Below are positions 35,565 to 44,402 of a DNA stretch of 64,000 nt, piece after piece. Below the pieces are notes generated by a model, which made no database searches, was not told the origin of the DNA, and saw only the letters and a list, made by a program, of their open reading frames with translations. Within the stretch, counting starts at the first letter, position 1. Every line of letters starts with the position of its first letter. The position numbers and the translations under genes were made by a program. Location of the stretch: positions 539,139 to 603,138 of the forward strand of contig CAWELM010000017.1 in assembly GCA_963809815.1 (NCBI GenBank), written 5' to 3'. This stretch comes from CAVVJA01 sp963809815. Its GTDB lineage: Bacteria; Actinomycetota; Actinomycetes; Mycobacteriales; Jatrophihabitantaceae.

Positions 35565-35954
35565 CTATATGTCGATCTGGGAATGAATGCGGAGGACGTT
35601 GCCGTCGGGATCGCGAAACCAGGCCTCCTGGAAATCTCCGGTGGTTGCGATGCCGTCATCGGTCTTTAGCCCCGGGGCGTCATACTCCTCGAAGCGCACG
35701 CCGCGGTCGCGCAGTTCGTTGACGGCGGCCCGCACGTCGCTCACTGCCCATGAGGCAAGGGTGTGCTGCGCCTGACCTGCCGTGGGGCGCTCGTAAACCT
35801 CGAGAAGCGTGCCGCCGCCACATCGATAGAACACCTGCGGCCCAGGTGTCGATAGATTCGCGTCGGTGAGACCGAGCGTCTCGCCGTAGAACGCCTTAGC
35901 TCGCGTAATGTCAGTGGTCGGCACGATGGCAAGGATCGGCGCGTTGGTGAGCAT
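35565..35954 (-). CDS. VOC family (glyoxalase/bleomycin resistance fold) protein
   Basis: This 129-residue protein has the VOC beta-alpha-beta-beta-beta repeats: ILAIVPTTDITRAKAFYGETLGL in the first half, and WAVSDVRAAVNELRDRGVRFEEY with FRDPDGNVLRIHS in the second. Metal-binding positions include Glu in LLEVYE. Substrate is unknown. AAGGAGAAT precedes the start. Confidence 0.9.
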   Translation of the reverse strand: MLTNAPILAIVPTTDITRAKAFYGETLGLTDANLSTPGPQVFYRCGGGTLLEVYERPTAGQAQHTLASWAVSDVRAAVNELRDRGVRFEEYDAPGLKTDDGIATTGDFQEAWFRDPDGNVLRIHSQIDI

Positions 35955-36072
35955 GGATTCTCCTTTGATCGCTGCCGAAAACCCTATCCCGGGTGGAGGC
36001 GTGGTCTCGACGTTGGTTGCTTGGCAGAGGTTGCCTACACAGAAATAGTCTGCTGTGCCTGTGGATTCTCAA

Positions 36073-36099
36073 TTGACTGAGTTGGTTTCGTATTACAAT
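36073..36099 (+). promoter_or_regulatory. Promoter of the HNH gene, probably leaderless
   Basis: TTGACT (36073-36078) and TACAAT (36094-36099) are spaced 15 bp. Seven bases follow before the GTG at 36107, with no ribosome site, so transcription probably starts at or next to the start codon. Confidence 0.5.
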
Positions 36100-36106
36100 A
36101 GAACTT

Positions 36107-37435
36107 GTGTTCGACAATCCGCAGTCACCGGTTAGGCTCGCGCTCAGCCATCTCGCCGCCGCGCGGGAACAGCTGCGTGATGTTGACTTGGCCACGCTGT
36201 CCGGCGATGAGCTGCTGGAGCTGATGGCCGCCCTGGAGATTGACGTTCGGCAGCGGGCCGCGGTCGGGTATGGGCTGGTGGCCGAGCTGGAGGCGCGGGG
36301 AATCGCAGGGGAATTAGGGTGTTCGTCGACGGCGGTGCTGCTGTCCGAGCGGTTGCGGATCGGCCGGCGGGAGGCCGCGGGACGGGTGCGGCTGGCCGCG
36401 GAGCTCGCGCCCCGACGGGCCCTGTCCGGGGAATCGTTGCCGGCCCGATACCCGCAGGTCGCCGCCGCGGTGGCGCAGGGAGTCATCTCCAATCGGCACG
36501 CCGCCCTGATCTGCCGCACCATCACCGACCTGCCCGACGCTGTTCTGGAGCAGGCCGGGGCGGTGGAGGCGACGCTGGTCGAGCACGCCCGCACCCTGAA
36601 CCCGGACCAGCTGGCGGTACTGACCCGCACCGTGCGGGCCTGCCTGGACCCGGACGGGGTCCTCGCCTCCGAACGCGACCACGACCGGCACCGGCACGCC
36701 ACCCTGACCGTGCTGCCGGACGGCTCCGGCCGGCTGCAGGCGCAGCTGACCGGTGAGGCGACCGCGGTGTGGCAGACCATCCTTTCCACCCTCGCCCGCC
36801 CAGTCCCCGACGTCGATACCGGGGAGCCGGATCGGCGCAGCGCCGGGCAACGCCGGCATGACGCGCTGCTGGATGCCGGGCAGCGGCTGCTGCGCGCCGG
36901 CACGCTGCCCGACGCCGGCGGCACCCCCGCCACCGTGCTCATCACGATGACCCTGGAGCAGGTGGAGGCCCGCACCGGTCTGGCCACCACCGCGCACGGC
37001 GGCGTCATCAGCGTGCCGCAGGCGCTGCGGATCGCCGCCGAGGCCGACATCGTGCCCGTCGTCCTCGGTGACGCCGGCGGGGTCCTCGGCTACGGGCTGA
37101 CCCGCCGCACCGCCAGCCCCGGGCAACGCCGCGCCCTCGCCGCCCGCGACGGCGGCTGTAGTTTCCCGGGCTGTGACCGGCCCCCGGATTGGTGCGAAAC
37201 CCACCACGTCACCCCGTGGGTCGACGGCGGCCGCACCGACCTGGACAATCTCACTTTGGTCTGCGGATTTCACCATCGCGAGCACCGCAAACGCGGCTGG
37301 ACCTGCCACATCACCAACGGCGTACCCCACTGGCGACCACCAAGCTGGCTCGACCACACCCAAACCCCGCGCCGAAACATCACCCACCACATTCCCCTGA
37401 ACTTCACCGCGTCCCCGACACCAGCGCCGACCTGA
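36107..37435 (+). CDS. DUF222/13E12 family HNH endonuclease-like protein
   Basis: This 442-residue protein has an N-terminal DUF222 helical domain (LAAAREQLRDVDLATLSGDELLELM..., SERLRIGRREAAGRVRLA). A C-terminal HNH motif reads CSFPGCDRPPDWCETHHVTPWVDGGRTDLDNLTLVCGFHHRE. HNH His and Cys ligands are intact. The family is multicopy in actinobacteria (M. tuberculosis 13E12 repeats) and often mobile in distribution, with no firm function. Long out-of-frame ORFs over it are shadows. Confidence 0.92.
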   Translation: MFDNPQSPVRLALSHLAAAREQLRDVDLATLSGDELLELMAALEIDVRQRAAVGYGLVAELEARGIAGELGCSSTAVLLSERLRIGRREAAGRVRLAAELAPRRALSGESLPARYPQVAAAVAQGVISNRHAALICRTITDLPDAVLEQAGAVEATLVEHARTLNPDQLAVLTRTVRACLDPDGVLASERDHDRHRHATLTVLPDGSGRLQAQLTGEATAVWQTILSTLARPVPDVDTGEPDRRSAGQRRHDALLDAGQRLLRAGTLPDAGGTPATVLITMTLEQVEARTGLATTAHGGVISVPQALRIAAEADIVPVVLGDAGGVLGYGLTRRTASPGQRRALAARDGGCSFPGCDRPPDWCETHHVTPWVDGGRTDLDNLTLVCGFHHREHRKRGWTCHITNGVPHWRPPSWLDHTQTPRRNITHHIPLNFTASPTPAPT

Positions 37436-37476
37436 CGATGTCTCGCCGGCGCGACCTTCCTCAGCTGGACCCAGCC

Positions 37477-40400
37477 CTACCCGGTGATCTGCAGCGGGAC
37501 CGTGTTGGAGGGTCCGGCGGACGTATTGACAGTGACCGTCGCGGTGTCGCCAGGGTTGACGTGCCAGATGCCGCCCGGCCCGCTCGGGGTCGGGACGGTG
37601 AACGTGATCGCGGTGTCGCTCCAGCTGTCGATGTGGAAGGTGGCGCCGTCGAACGGAGCGCCCCAGCTGGTGCCGCCGTCGACGAAGAAAACGTAGTCCT
37701 GGTTCGGATCCGCCTGGGTAGCGCCGAAGTTTGTGCCGTGGATTGTGACCTGTTGGCCGGCCGCGGCGCTGGTGGGGTCAAGCGAGGAAATGACGGGTGG
37801 CAGGTTGGCCGGCGGGCCCTCGTGCGTGGTCACTTCGCCCGGTGCGCCGGATGCGGCGTTCGTGAAGTCCGCGGTCGCCGCTAGTGCCGCAGTCGCTTCC
37901 CCTGAGCCTGGAGGTGCCGTGACGGTCCAGGCTTGGGTCGCGGAATTGCCCGCAGCGATGGTGCCAGCTGGTTGCGGCGACGCCGGGGTAACTGTCCACC
38001 CGTCCGGTGCGGTCAGGCCGACCTGCGTCCCACTAATGCCGCCCGGTCCGGCGTTCGTCACGGTGGTGTGCACGGTGACCGATGCCCCGGCGGCCACGGT
38101 GATCGGTGTGGCCGGGTCGATGCTCAGGGCGACGGCGGCCGATTGCGGCCGGTCGACTGGGCGCCCGCCGGCCTGGGTGATGGTGTGGCCTGCGTTCGTC
38201 GGGAGCGGCTGCGTGCGGACATGAAGCGTTGTCGTCGCCGGGTCGTACCACCAACCGGGGGTGGTGCCGTTCGGGTTCGTCTGCGGCAACGGCCGGTCGT
38301 CGAGATTGACCTGGTGGGGCGCGGTCACGTCGACCAGATCCACGTTGTAGGAGCGGCTGGTGAGCTGCCCCGGGTACGCGCCGCGATCAGCGCCGATCTT
38401 GACCTGCGAGCTGCCCGCCTCGTGGTAGCTGATCGGGGTCAGCGCGAACTGGCCCTTGGCGTACCCGGTTCCCTCGCCCGCATCGCTGTAGAGAGTGAAG
38501 TCACCCGAGGCACCGGAGTAGACCTTGAGCGTCAGCGGGGCGGAGGGGTCGGCGTTTACATGCGATTGACCGGTTTGCTCAGGGACGATCCCGCCTGCTT
38601 TGACGAAGACGGGCATCCGGTTCAGCGGCACCTGCAGGTCGACGCTCGCTGGCCCGGTGTAGGTGGCACCGGTGTAGAAGTCCACCCACCGGCCGGGCGG
38701 GAACCAGACGTGCGCTGTAGCGATGTCACCCGGCGAGGTGACCGGTGCGACGAGCACGTTCGGTCCGTAGAGGTATTCGTCGGGCTGGTTGTATGCGGCA
38801 TCCAGGTCGGGGTAGTCCAGGTACAGCGGCCGGGTGATTGGCAGTCCGGTGTCATGCGCCTGCCAGCCGAGCGTGTACGTGTAGGGCAACAGCGCTTCCC
38901 GCAGTCGCAGCGCGTCGGCGGCCGGGTCTTGTGCGGCACCGTACTGCCAGGGGAGCCGGTCACCGTGGTCGGAATGCAGCCGCAGGATCGGCGAGAACGT
39001 TCCGAGCTGCACCCACCGGGCGTAGAGATCGTCGGGGAGGTGCTTGCCCTTGAAGCTACCGATGTCGTTGCTGACGTAGGGCAGCCCGATGCTGGACTCC
39101 GCAGGGACGAGCCCGGCCGCATAGGCGAGTGCCGGCCAGGTCGGGTCGGTGTCGCCCGTGAACGCGACGGTGCTGCGGTGCTCGCCCCAGGGGCCGGACG
39201 CGGGGGCACCACGGTAATCCTCGAACGAAGAGCCAATCCGGGCCAGGTTGAACCCGCGTAGCCCCGACTTGGCGAGGTCCTGGGCGTACAGCTCATTGAT
39301 CCAGCTGTCCGGGGTCAGGCCGGCCATGCTGACGATGCTGTCGGTGCAGCACCAGTCGAGCCACCATTGCCGAACGCCTTGCTGTTCGAAGGGTTGATGC
39401 AGGTCGAACCATGCCTTCGCTTGGGCTGGATCGCTCCAGTCGAATCGGTAGCACGTAGGAGAGAAGCATTGCGCCGCGCGCTGTAGGGCACCACCGGCGG
39501 TCTGCTGCGTGGCCGCGAACTTCGGGTCGCTCGCATCAATGCCGGCATGCACGTTAAGAGTCACGTTGAGGTGGTGCTGTTTGGCCCAGTCCAGGAATGA
39601 CTGCGGGTCAGGGAACAGGTTCGGATTCCAGTTCCAGCCGTCCCACTGCTGTGGGGACTTCCAATCCGTGTCGACCACCAGGTAATCCAGCGGCACATTG
39701 TTCTGCTCGAACGCCGGAATCAACTGGTTCTCGTAGTCGCTGGCGGTGAACGGGTTGAATTCGGAGAACCACACCCCGAACGCTGCCTCCGGCAACATAG
39801 CCGCTGGACCGGTAATCGCTCGCAAATCTTGCAATGCCTGCTGATAGTCGTGGCCATACCCGAACAGGTAGCCGTCCTGGTAGGGACCGCGGTGGGTAGG
39901 CCGAGGGGTGGCCCAGCCGTCCGAGGTTCGCAACGCCGTGTACGTGTCATCCAGCAGCGACCAGCCCTGGCGGTTAAGAATGCCCGGATGCAGCTGGTAG
40001 GCGCCCACGTCCGTGCCGGCCTGATTGGTATACGCGTCCAATCCACGGGTCCAGCCGCCCAGCTGCCCCGGCTGATCAGCGGGCGGAGGAGTCGTGCCGG
40101 TCGTCGTCGGGTAGCTGGCGCCGCTCGCGGTGATCGCGACGCTATCCAGATTGACGTTGCAGCCGTCCCCGACCGCGCACGTGGTGCTGATTGTGTTCGT
40201 GCCTGCAGTTAGATGCACGGGCGTAGACGTGACGCCCCAGGTGTCCCAATTGGCAGTCGGCGGCAACGTGAGCGAGGTAGGCGCGATCCCACCCACCGTG
40301 GCGCTCAAGGTGCGGGTCTGCCCGCCGCCGTTCGCATAACGCACCTGCAGCGTGTAGTCACCGGTGGATGGCACGTCGGTGATCGTCCAGCTGTCGGAGG

Positions 40401-40944
40401 CGCTGACCTGACCGTAGTCGGCCGTGAAACCACGGCCGGTGAACCCGGTGTGGTCGTAGTTGACGCTCTCGCCACCGTTGAGCCTGCCGTCCTCTGCTTC
40501 GCATCTGGTCCCGAAGGAGCACTGGCCTGGAGCGGGCGGCCACGACGGATGGCCTGTCACCGTGGTACCCGACACGTTGACCGAGATCGAGGTGTTCGAG
40601 GAGTTGAACGGCCCGCTACCGTCCCGATAGCGCAGCGTCAGCTCATCAGTGTTGATGACCAGCCAGCCGTCGGTGTGGGTTGCACTGAACTTCGGTTTCG
40701 GCAGAGCCCGGTTGATCACATTGAACGTCGCCCCGTCCTCGAAGCTCCCGTCGGCCGCGTACTCCAGCCGGATCAAGGTCGGCGTCAGCACCTCGAATCG
40801 GGCCGCGCCGTCGCGAACCGTGTGCGACGGCGGCGCCTGCGACGCGGCGGGTGAGTGCCCCGCGGCCAGGATCGCTGTAATCAGAGCTGCGACAGACGCC
40901 CCAGCCAGCAGTTTCGATCGTGAGTTTCCTCTGTTCCGTCGCAT
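37477..40944 (-). CDS. Secreted GH31 glycosidase with inserted CBM and C-terminal beta domains
   Basis: This protein has 1155 residues with a signal peptide (MRRNRGNSRSKLLAGASVAALITAIL, to about 35). The N-terminal GH31 beta domain is interrupted at about 149-275 by a CBM35-like module (CEAEDGRLNGGE...NLDSVAIT). The GH31 barrel follows: YLVVDTDWKSPQQWDGW, nucleophile region WWLDWCCTDS (about 530), and acid region FTGDTDPTWPAL (about 597). A proximal/distal beta domain, an NEW3-like domain (VTVHTTVTNAGPGG...) and an IPT/TIG domain (ISSLDPTSAAAGQQVTIHG) come after. It likely acts on alpha-linked glucans outside the cell. TAGGAG precedes the ATG. Confidence 0.9.
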   Translation of the reverse strand: MRRNRGNSRSKLLAGASVAALITAILAAGHSPAASQAPPSHTVRDGAARFEVLTPTLIRLEYAADGSFEDGATFNVINRALPKPKFSATHTDGWLVINTDELTLRYRDGSGPFNSSNTSISVNVSGTTVTGHPSWPPAPGQCSFGTRCEAEDGRLNGGESVNYDHTGFTGRGFTADYGQVSASDSWTITDVPSTGDYTLQVRYANGGGQTRTLSATVGGIAPTSLTLPPTANWDTWGVTSTPVHLTAGTNTISTTCAVGDGCNVNLDSVAITASGASYPTTTGTTPPPADQPGQLGGWTRGLDAYTNQAGTDVGAYQLHPGILNRQGWSLLDDTYTALRTSDGWATPRPTHRGPYQDGYLFGYGHDYQQALQDLRAITGPAAMLPEAAFGVWFSEFNPFTASDYENQLIPAFEQNNVPLDYLVVDTDWKSPQQWDGWNWNPNLFPDPQSFLDWAKQHHLNVTLNVHAGIDASDPKFAATQQTAGGALQRAAQCFSPTCYRFDWSDPAQAKAWFDLHQPFEQQGVRQWWLDWCCTDSIVSMAGLTPDSWINELYAQDLAKSGLRGFNLARIGSSFEDYRGAPASGPWGEHRSTVAFTGDTDPTWPALAYAAGLVPAESSIGLPYVSNDIGSFKGKHLPDDLYARWVQLGTFSPILRLHSDHGDRLPWQYGAAQDPAADALRLREALLPYTYTLGWQAHDTGLPITRPLYLDYPDLDAAYNQPDEYLYGPNVLVAPVTSPGDIATAHVWFPPGRWVDFYTGATYTGPASVDLQVPLNRMPVFVKAGGIVPEQTGQSHVNADPSAPLTLKVYSGASGDFTLYSDAGEGTGYAKGQFALTPISYHEAGSSQVKIGADRGAYPGQLTSRSYNVDLVDVTAPHQVNLDDRPLPQTNPNGTTPGWWYDPATTTLHVRTQPLPTNAGHTITQAGGRPVDRPQSAAVALSIDPATPITVAAGASVTVHTTVTNAGPGGISGTQVGLTAPDGWTVTPASPQPAGTIAAGNSATQAWTVTAPPGSGEATAALAATADFTNAASGAPGEVTTHEGPPANLPPVISSLDPTSAAAGQQVTIHGTNFGATQADPNQDYVFFVDGGTSWGAPFDGATFHIDSWSDTAITFTVPTPSGPGGIWHVNPGDTATVTVNTSAGPSNTVPLQITG

Positions 40945-41293
40945 TGTGCACTCCTACGACAGACCAGCGATCCTTCCGGCGAATCGCCGGCATTATGCAA
41001 TCAACTTGGCATTCTGTACTGATCGTGTCAATGGCCGTGTATGAGCCCGTCTCGGGCTTGGCCTGCAGGTCTAGGAAGGCCTCAATCCTGCGCGGGTTGC
41101 TCTGTTGATCTTTCCTTGCCGGGAGGTTTCCGCGGCCGCAGCGACCGTCCGGGCCGGCCCGAGACCTCGCGCCTCCTCTCTGTCGGCTAAGCCCGGCCGC
41201 TGCCGCTGCTCAGCTACACCGGCGCTGTCGGAGCACGATGCAACGATCGCTGGATCAGCTGAAATCAATGGCAGAAGGTAGGTGACGTCATGG
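40945..41293. other. Intergenic region upstream of the GH31 gene
   Basis: About 350 bp with no supported gene. It must hold the GH31 promoter on the minus strand. I see no clear operator or hairpin. Confidence 0.4.
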
Positions 41294-41515
41294 ATGTTGC
41301 AGTTCATCACGAGCATCGCGGTAATCACGCCTGATCCGAGCGTCAGCCGAACGTTGTATCTCGACGGGCTCGGGTTACCGCTCATCGCGTCGGAAGGTGA
41401 CGAGTACCGGCATAGTGAAGACATCGGCAGTAGCGAGTCCTTCGGCGTCTGGCCATTGACTCAGGCCGCGCAAGCCTGTTTCGGCACCCGTGACTGGCCA
41501 ACTGATCGACCGGGT
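41294..41515 (+). pseudogene. 5' fragment of a VOC/glyoxalase gene
   Basis: From ATG 41294 the frame reads MLQFITSIAVITPDPSVSR, LYLDGLGLPLIASEGDEY and SFGVWPLTQAAQACFGT, the first half of a VOC protein. After CFGTRDWPTDRPG the frame turns to non-homologous Arg-rich text and stops at 41575. The second VOC half is missing, so this is a truncated gene. Confidence 0.6.
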
Positions 41516-41686
41516 GCGCCCCGGCGAGCATCGCGCCCTCGTTGCACTCATAATGCGGCGAGGACGTGCGCCTGACGGCGGATCGTCTACGGCGCCGCGG
41601 TCGCTTGGCTCCGCAGCAGACCGACGTTTCGGGCTGCGACAGTGGGTAGCCGCTGAACCTCGCTACGACACAGAAAGGGCAATGTC

Positions 41687-42070
41687 ATGGCACGACCAGT
41701 CGTGCACTTCGAGGTAATAGGCAAAGACCCGGATCGCTTGCGCCGCTACTACGGCGATCTGTTCGGCTGGACCTTTGCCACGCCATCACCGGTGGCGCGC
41801 GAGGTCTCCGATCCGGACAGTTACGGGTTCATCGAGTTGATTACTTCGGAAGATGGCGCTGGCATTCGCGGTGGCATCGGCGGCGGCGAAAGCTACGAGA
41901 GTCACGCGGTGTTCTACGTTGCCGTGCCAGACGTTGAAGCGGCGCTTCAGCGAGCAGTGAGCCTCGGCGGGAGGCGAGTTATGGGTCCAGCCAGGTCGCC
42001 CAGTGGCCTCGTTGTCGGCCACTTCACCGATCCAGAGGGCAGCCTGATCGGCGTCGCGGGAGTCGCCTGA
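41687..42070 (+). CDS. VOC family protein
   Basis: This 127-residue protein begins MARPVVHFEVIGKDPDRLRRYYGDLFGWTF. It has VAVPDVEAALQRAVSLGGRRV and VVGHFTDPEGSLIGVAGV in the second half, the full VOC layout. Members bind or modify small electrophiles or metal-bound ligands; substrate unknown. AAAGGG lies 7-12 bases before the ATG. Confidence 0.9.
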   Translation: MARPVVHFEVIGKDPDRLRRYYGDLFGWTFATPSPVAREVSDPDSYGFIELITSEDGAGIRGGIGGGESYESHAVFYVAVPDVEAALQRAVSLGGRRVMGPARSPSGLVVGHFTDPEGSLIGVAGVA

Positions 42071-42099
42071 TCGCTGCGAGGGGGCCGCACTCATCCGCA

Positions 42100-42316
42100 T
42101 CGATCGGCTGCCGGAGACCGACGAGAATCCCTTCGTCGCCGCGATCACGGCCAGCGTCGGAACGGACTGGCCGACCTACCGTAGAGAAGGGCACCGCCTG
42201 AGCGCCTTCGCGTAGAGGACGGTGTCATCTACCACACCTACTCCTCCTACGAGCGCGGCGTGGATGCCATTTCGGGCAGGTATCCGTGGCTCGAACGCGC
42301 GCCATTAGGCCGCAAC
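42100..42316 (+). pseudogene. DUF899 gene fragment (duplicate of 34805-35026)
   Basis: Translated pieces read DENPFVAAITASVGTDWPTY, LSAFA then a stop, and, one frame over, YERGVDAISGRYPWLERAPLG. These match the C-terminal part of the DUF899 protein at 34310. The nucleotide match is long and close, roughly nine bases in ten by eye. A one-base deletion creates the in-frame stop near 42213. The fragment runs straight into a methyltransferase remnant. Confidence 0.8.
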
Positions 42317-42573
42317 CCGCCGCACCGCCAGTTCCTGACCGACGACCTGGTGGCACAGACCGTCACCTACCAGCGAGTGACGTTAGACGGGCGGGCACCA
42401 CGCTGCGGCCGCTACTGCTGCGCTACTGCTGGGCGAGTGAACTTGACCTGATGGTCCGGCTGGCCGGTCTGCGGCTGCGGGAGCGCTACCAGGACTGGGA
42501 CCGCGGCTCGTTCACCGGGGAGAGCCAGGACCACATCTCGGTCTACGAGGTCACCGCAGCGCCTGGCGGATGA
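42317..42573 (+). pseudogene. 3' fragment of a SAM-dependent methyltransferase gene, frameshifted
   Basis: One frame reads HRQFLTDDLVAQTVTYQRVTLDG. The next frame continues RYCWASELDLMVRLAGLRLR, then ERYQDWDRGSFTGESQDHIS and VYE. Together these resemble the C-terminal end of actinobacterial class I methyltransferases. The frame change lies near 42385-42400. The SAM-binding N-terminal half is absent. Confidence 0.6.
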
Positions 42574-43255
42574 ACGTGGCCACGGCGACCGGCTTCGCGA
42601 TGAACGCGGTGTGCGAGCCGTCAATGGTGTCGGTCGTGGCGCCCATCCGCTGCGCCATGAACCGTTCCGCGTCCGGCGAGATCGCGTTGTCGTGGTTGGA
42701 GACCAGGAACCAGGACGGCTTGCTCTTCCAGCCCGCGGCGGTGGCGTTCTCGTTGAGCGCCGCGGCCGAGAGCGGGCGCTGGGTCGCGAACATGACATCG
42801 GCCATGTCCACCGGCACGTCGGCGCAGAACGTCTCCCGGAACCCGTCCTTCTGGACGTACAGGTCGGGACCGCCCGCGGCGCCGGGCGCGTCGTAGGGGG
42901 TCGGGGCGGCCGTCTTGGCGAGCAGGGGCGGCGGGAACGGCTGCTGCACGGTCGCGCAGCTCTCGCCCACCTCCAGCCCGAACGCCGCGAGAAAGACCAG
43001 GCCGGTCACGTTCTCCAGGCCGGCCGACGCTTGGCCGATCACGGCGCCTCCGTAGGAATGCCCGACCAGCACGACCGGGCCGTCGATGGCCTTGACCACG
43101 TCGCTGACGACGCTGGCGTCGAAGGCGACGCCTCGCAACGGGTTCGGCGGGGCGAGCGCCGTGTGGCCGGCGCTCTCGAGCTCGCGGATCACTCCCGCGA
43201 ACCCGGATGCGTCGGCGAAGGCGCCATGGACGAGGACGACGGTGGGACCAGGCAC
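42551..43255 (-). CDS. Alpha/beta hydrolase
   Basis: This 234-residue protein starts at GTG 43255 behind AAGGAG: VPGPTVVLVHGAFADASGFAG. It has the oxyanion HG motif, nucleophile VLVGHSYGGAVIG (Ser near residue 78), and a C-terminal catalytic His in IDGSHTAFIAKP. It resembles the small esterase or salicylate-esterase-like hydrolases. Its 3' end overlaps the methyltransferase remnant on the opposite strand. The upstream part of the open frame to 43369 is not needed. Confidence 0.9.
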   Translation of the reverse strand: MPGPTVVLVHGAFADASGFAGVIRELESAGHTALAPPNPLRGVAFDASVVSDVVKAIDGPVVLVGHSYGGAVIGQASAGLENVTGLVFLAAFGLEVGESCATVQQPFPPPLLAKTAAPTPYDAPGAAGGPDLYVQKDGFRETFCADVPVDMADVMFATQRPLSAAALNENATAAGWKSKPSWFLVSNHDNAISPDAERFMAQRMGATTDTIDGSHTAFIAKPVAVATFIRQALR

Positions 43256-43686
43256 GGGGTTCTCCTTGGGGTTGGAGAGGTGGCCCAACGACGTTACGTC
43301 ACCGGACCCGAGCGAGTCGGCCCAGGGCTGCGCCACCCGGCACGTAACCGGTTGTTCTGTGCCGCTCAACTACCATGCGACCACCACCTGCAAGCGGTAC
43401 CGAGTCGGCCGGGAGGCCGCCTCCGGATCGGGTCAAGCGCTTGGCCCGCCACCTCCGACGAGATTGCCGATGGCGAATGTGCATGCTGATCGGCGCATAC
43501 GCCCAGATGGCACGATCGTGCCCGCGCAGTTCACAATGTCGTTGTTTAGATAGGTTGCGAAGGGCCAGCCGTTGGGGCGTGTGAGTCCGGGGCGTACTGC
43601 TGTGATCGAGGGACGCGCTGGCCCGATGAGGACGGGCGTTCGGGTGTCGGCACGCCACTATGATGGCGGGCTCTTCGGCTGCCGCC

Positions 43687-43914
43687 TCAGAACCAGGCTG
43701 GTGATTCGGACGACCGAACCAGTGCGTGCGGGGACCGGTGCCTAGTCCTACGACATCGGCCCAGCGCTTGGATCACGGCAGGCGGGAAGTTGAGCACGCG
43801 GCCACATTCGCCATCGTTAACGAGGAATCGGCAGGTATAGGTGCGATGGCCGCTCACTCCAGGGGTGCAGTCGCACGGCGACCAGCCCACGAAATGGGTC
43901 AGTGGTCGCTGCAT
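43687..43914 (-). CDS. Possible small Cys-containing protein
   Basis: This 75-residue frame begins MQRPLTHFVGWSPCDCTPG and continues SGHRTYTCRFLVNDGECG and VLNFPPAVIQALG. The first 50 residues look protein-like, with regular Cys/Trp spacing and GC-rich third positions; the last 25 are Arg-rich and less so. No ribosome site or homologue is recognised. It lies just downstream of a small membrane-protein gene in the same direction. Confidence 0.3.
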   Translation of the reverse strand: MQRPLTHFVGWSPCDCTPGVSGHRTYTCRFLVNDGECGRVLNFPPAVIQALGRCRRTRHRSPHALVRSSESPAWF

Positions 43915-43925
43915 TCCCGGAACGG

Positions 43926-44162
43926 TTACTCGGCCTCCGCTCGTTCCGGGCGAGAACCCGGCTCTGCTGGAAGTGGGCAGTAGCCCCGTCTCCTCGCATG
44001 AAGGATGTTCAGCACGCCGATGGCGGCTCCGGCAGCGATGACCACGATCGGAGCCAGATTGAGAGCAAAGCCGAGTAGCACCAGCACGATTCCCAAGCCC
44101 ACGCCCCACAAGACCGGATGAACCACGACCCAGTCACTGAACCGGCTCGGCAGGCTGCGCAT
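43926..44162 (-). CDS. Small two-helix membrane protein
   Basis: This 78-residue protein has two hydrophobic stretches, VLWGVGLGIVLVLLGFAL and APIVVIAAGAAIGVLNIL. A basic loop and a C-terminal tail (RRRGYCPLPAEPGSRPERAE) follow. Short proteins of this shape are common in actinobacteria, but I know no function for them. Confidence 0.65.
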   Translation of the reverse strand: MRSLPSRFSDWVVVHPVLWGVGLGIVLVLLGFALNLAPIVVIAAGAAIGVLNILHARRRGYCPLPAEPGSRPERAEAE

Positions 44163-44237
44163 CTGCTACCACATCCCTCGCTCGGACTGCCAACTACCGT
44201 ATGGCCAACCTCCTCCCGATGATTAGAAGAAGTCCCC

Positions 44238-44402
44238 GTGAAGTCGCTGGGGATTCGCGTCACCGACACGGTCTACGCGACGATCAAGGCAGCGGCCGAG
44301 CGGGACAAGCGGTCGATGGCGAAGTGGATCGCCCTAGCGATCGATGAGAAGCTCACACGGTCGTCCGCAGGGGAGCAGGCCGACCGCGATCGCGGCGAGT
44401 GA
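44238..44402 (+). CDS. Small ribbon-helix-helix-like protein (antitoxin-like)
   Basis: A 54-residue ORF from GTG 44238 begins MKSLGIRVTDTVYATIKAAA and continues ERDKRSMAKWIALAIDEKL. A beta-strand followed by two helices is the Arc/CopG/HicB antitoxin pattern. It is too short for usual ORF cut-offs. The next gene starts inside its stop codon (GTGA at 44399), so the pair is a two-gene unit of antitoxin-like form. Confidence 0.55.
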   Translation: MKSLGIRVTDTVYATIKAAAERDKRSMAKWIALAIDEKLTRSSAGEQADRDRGE

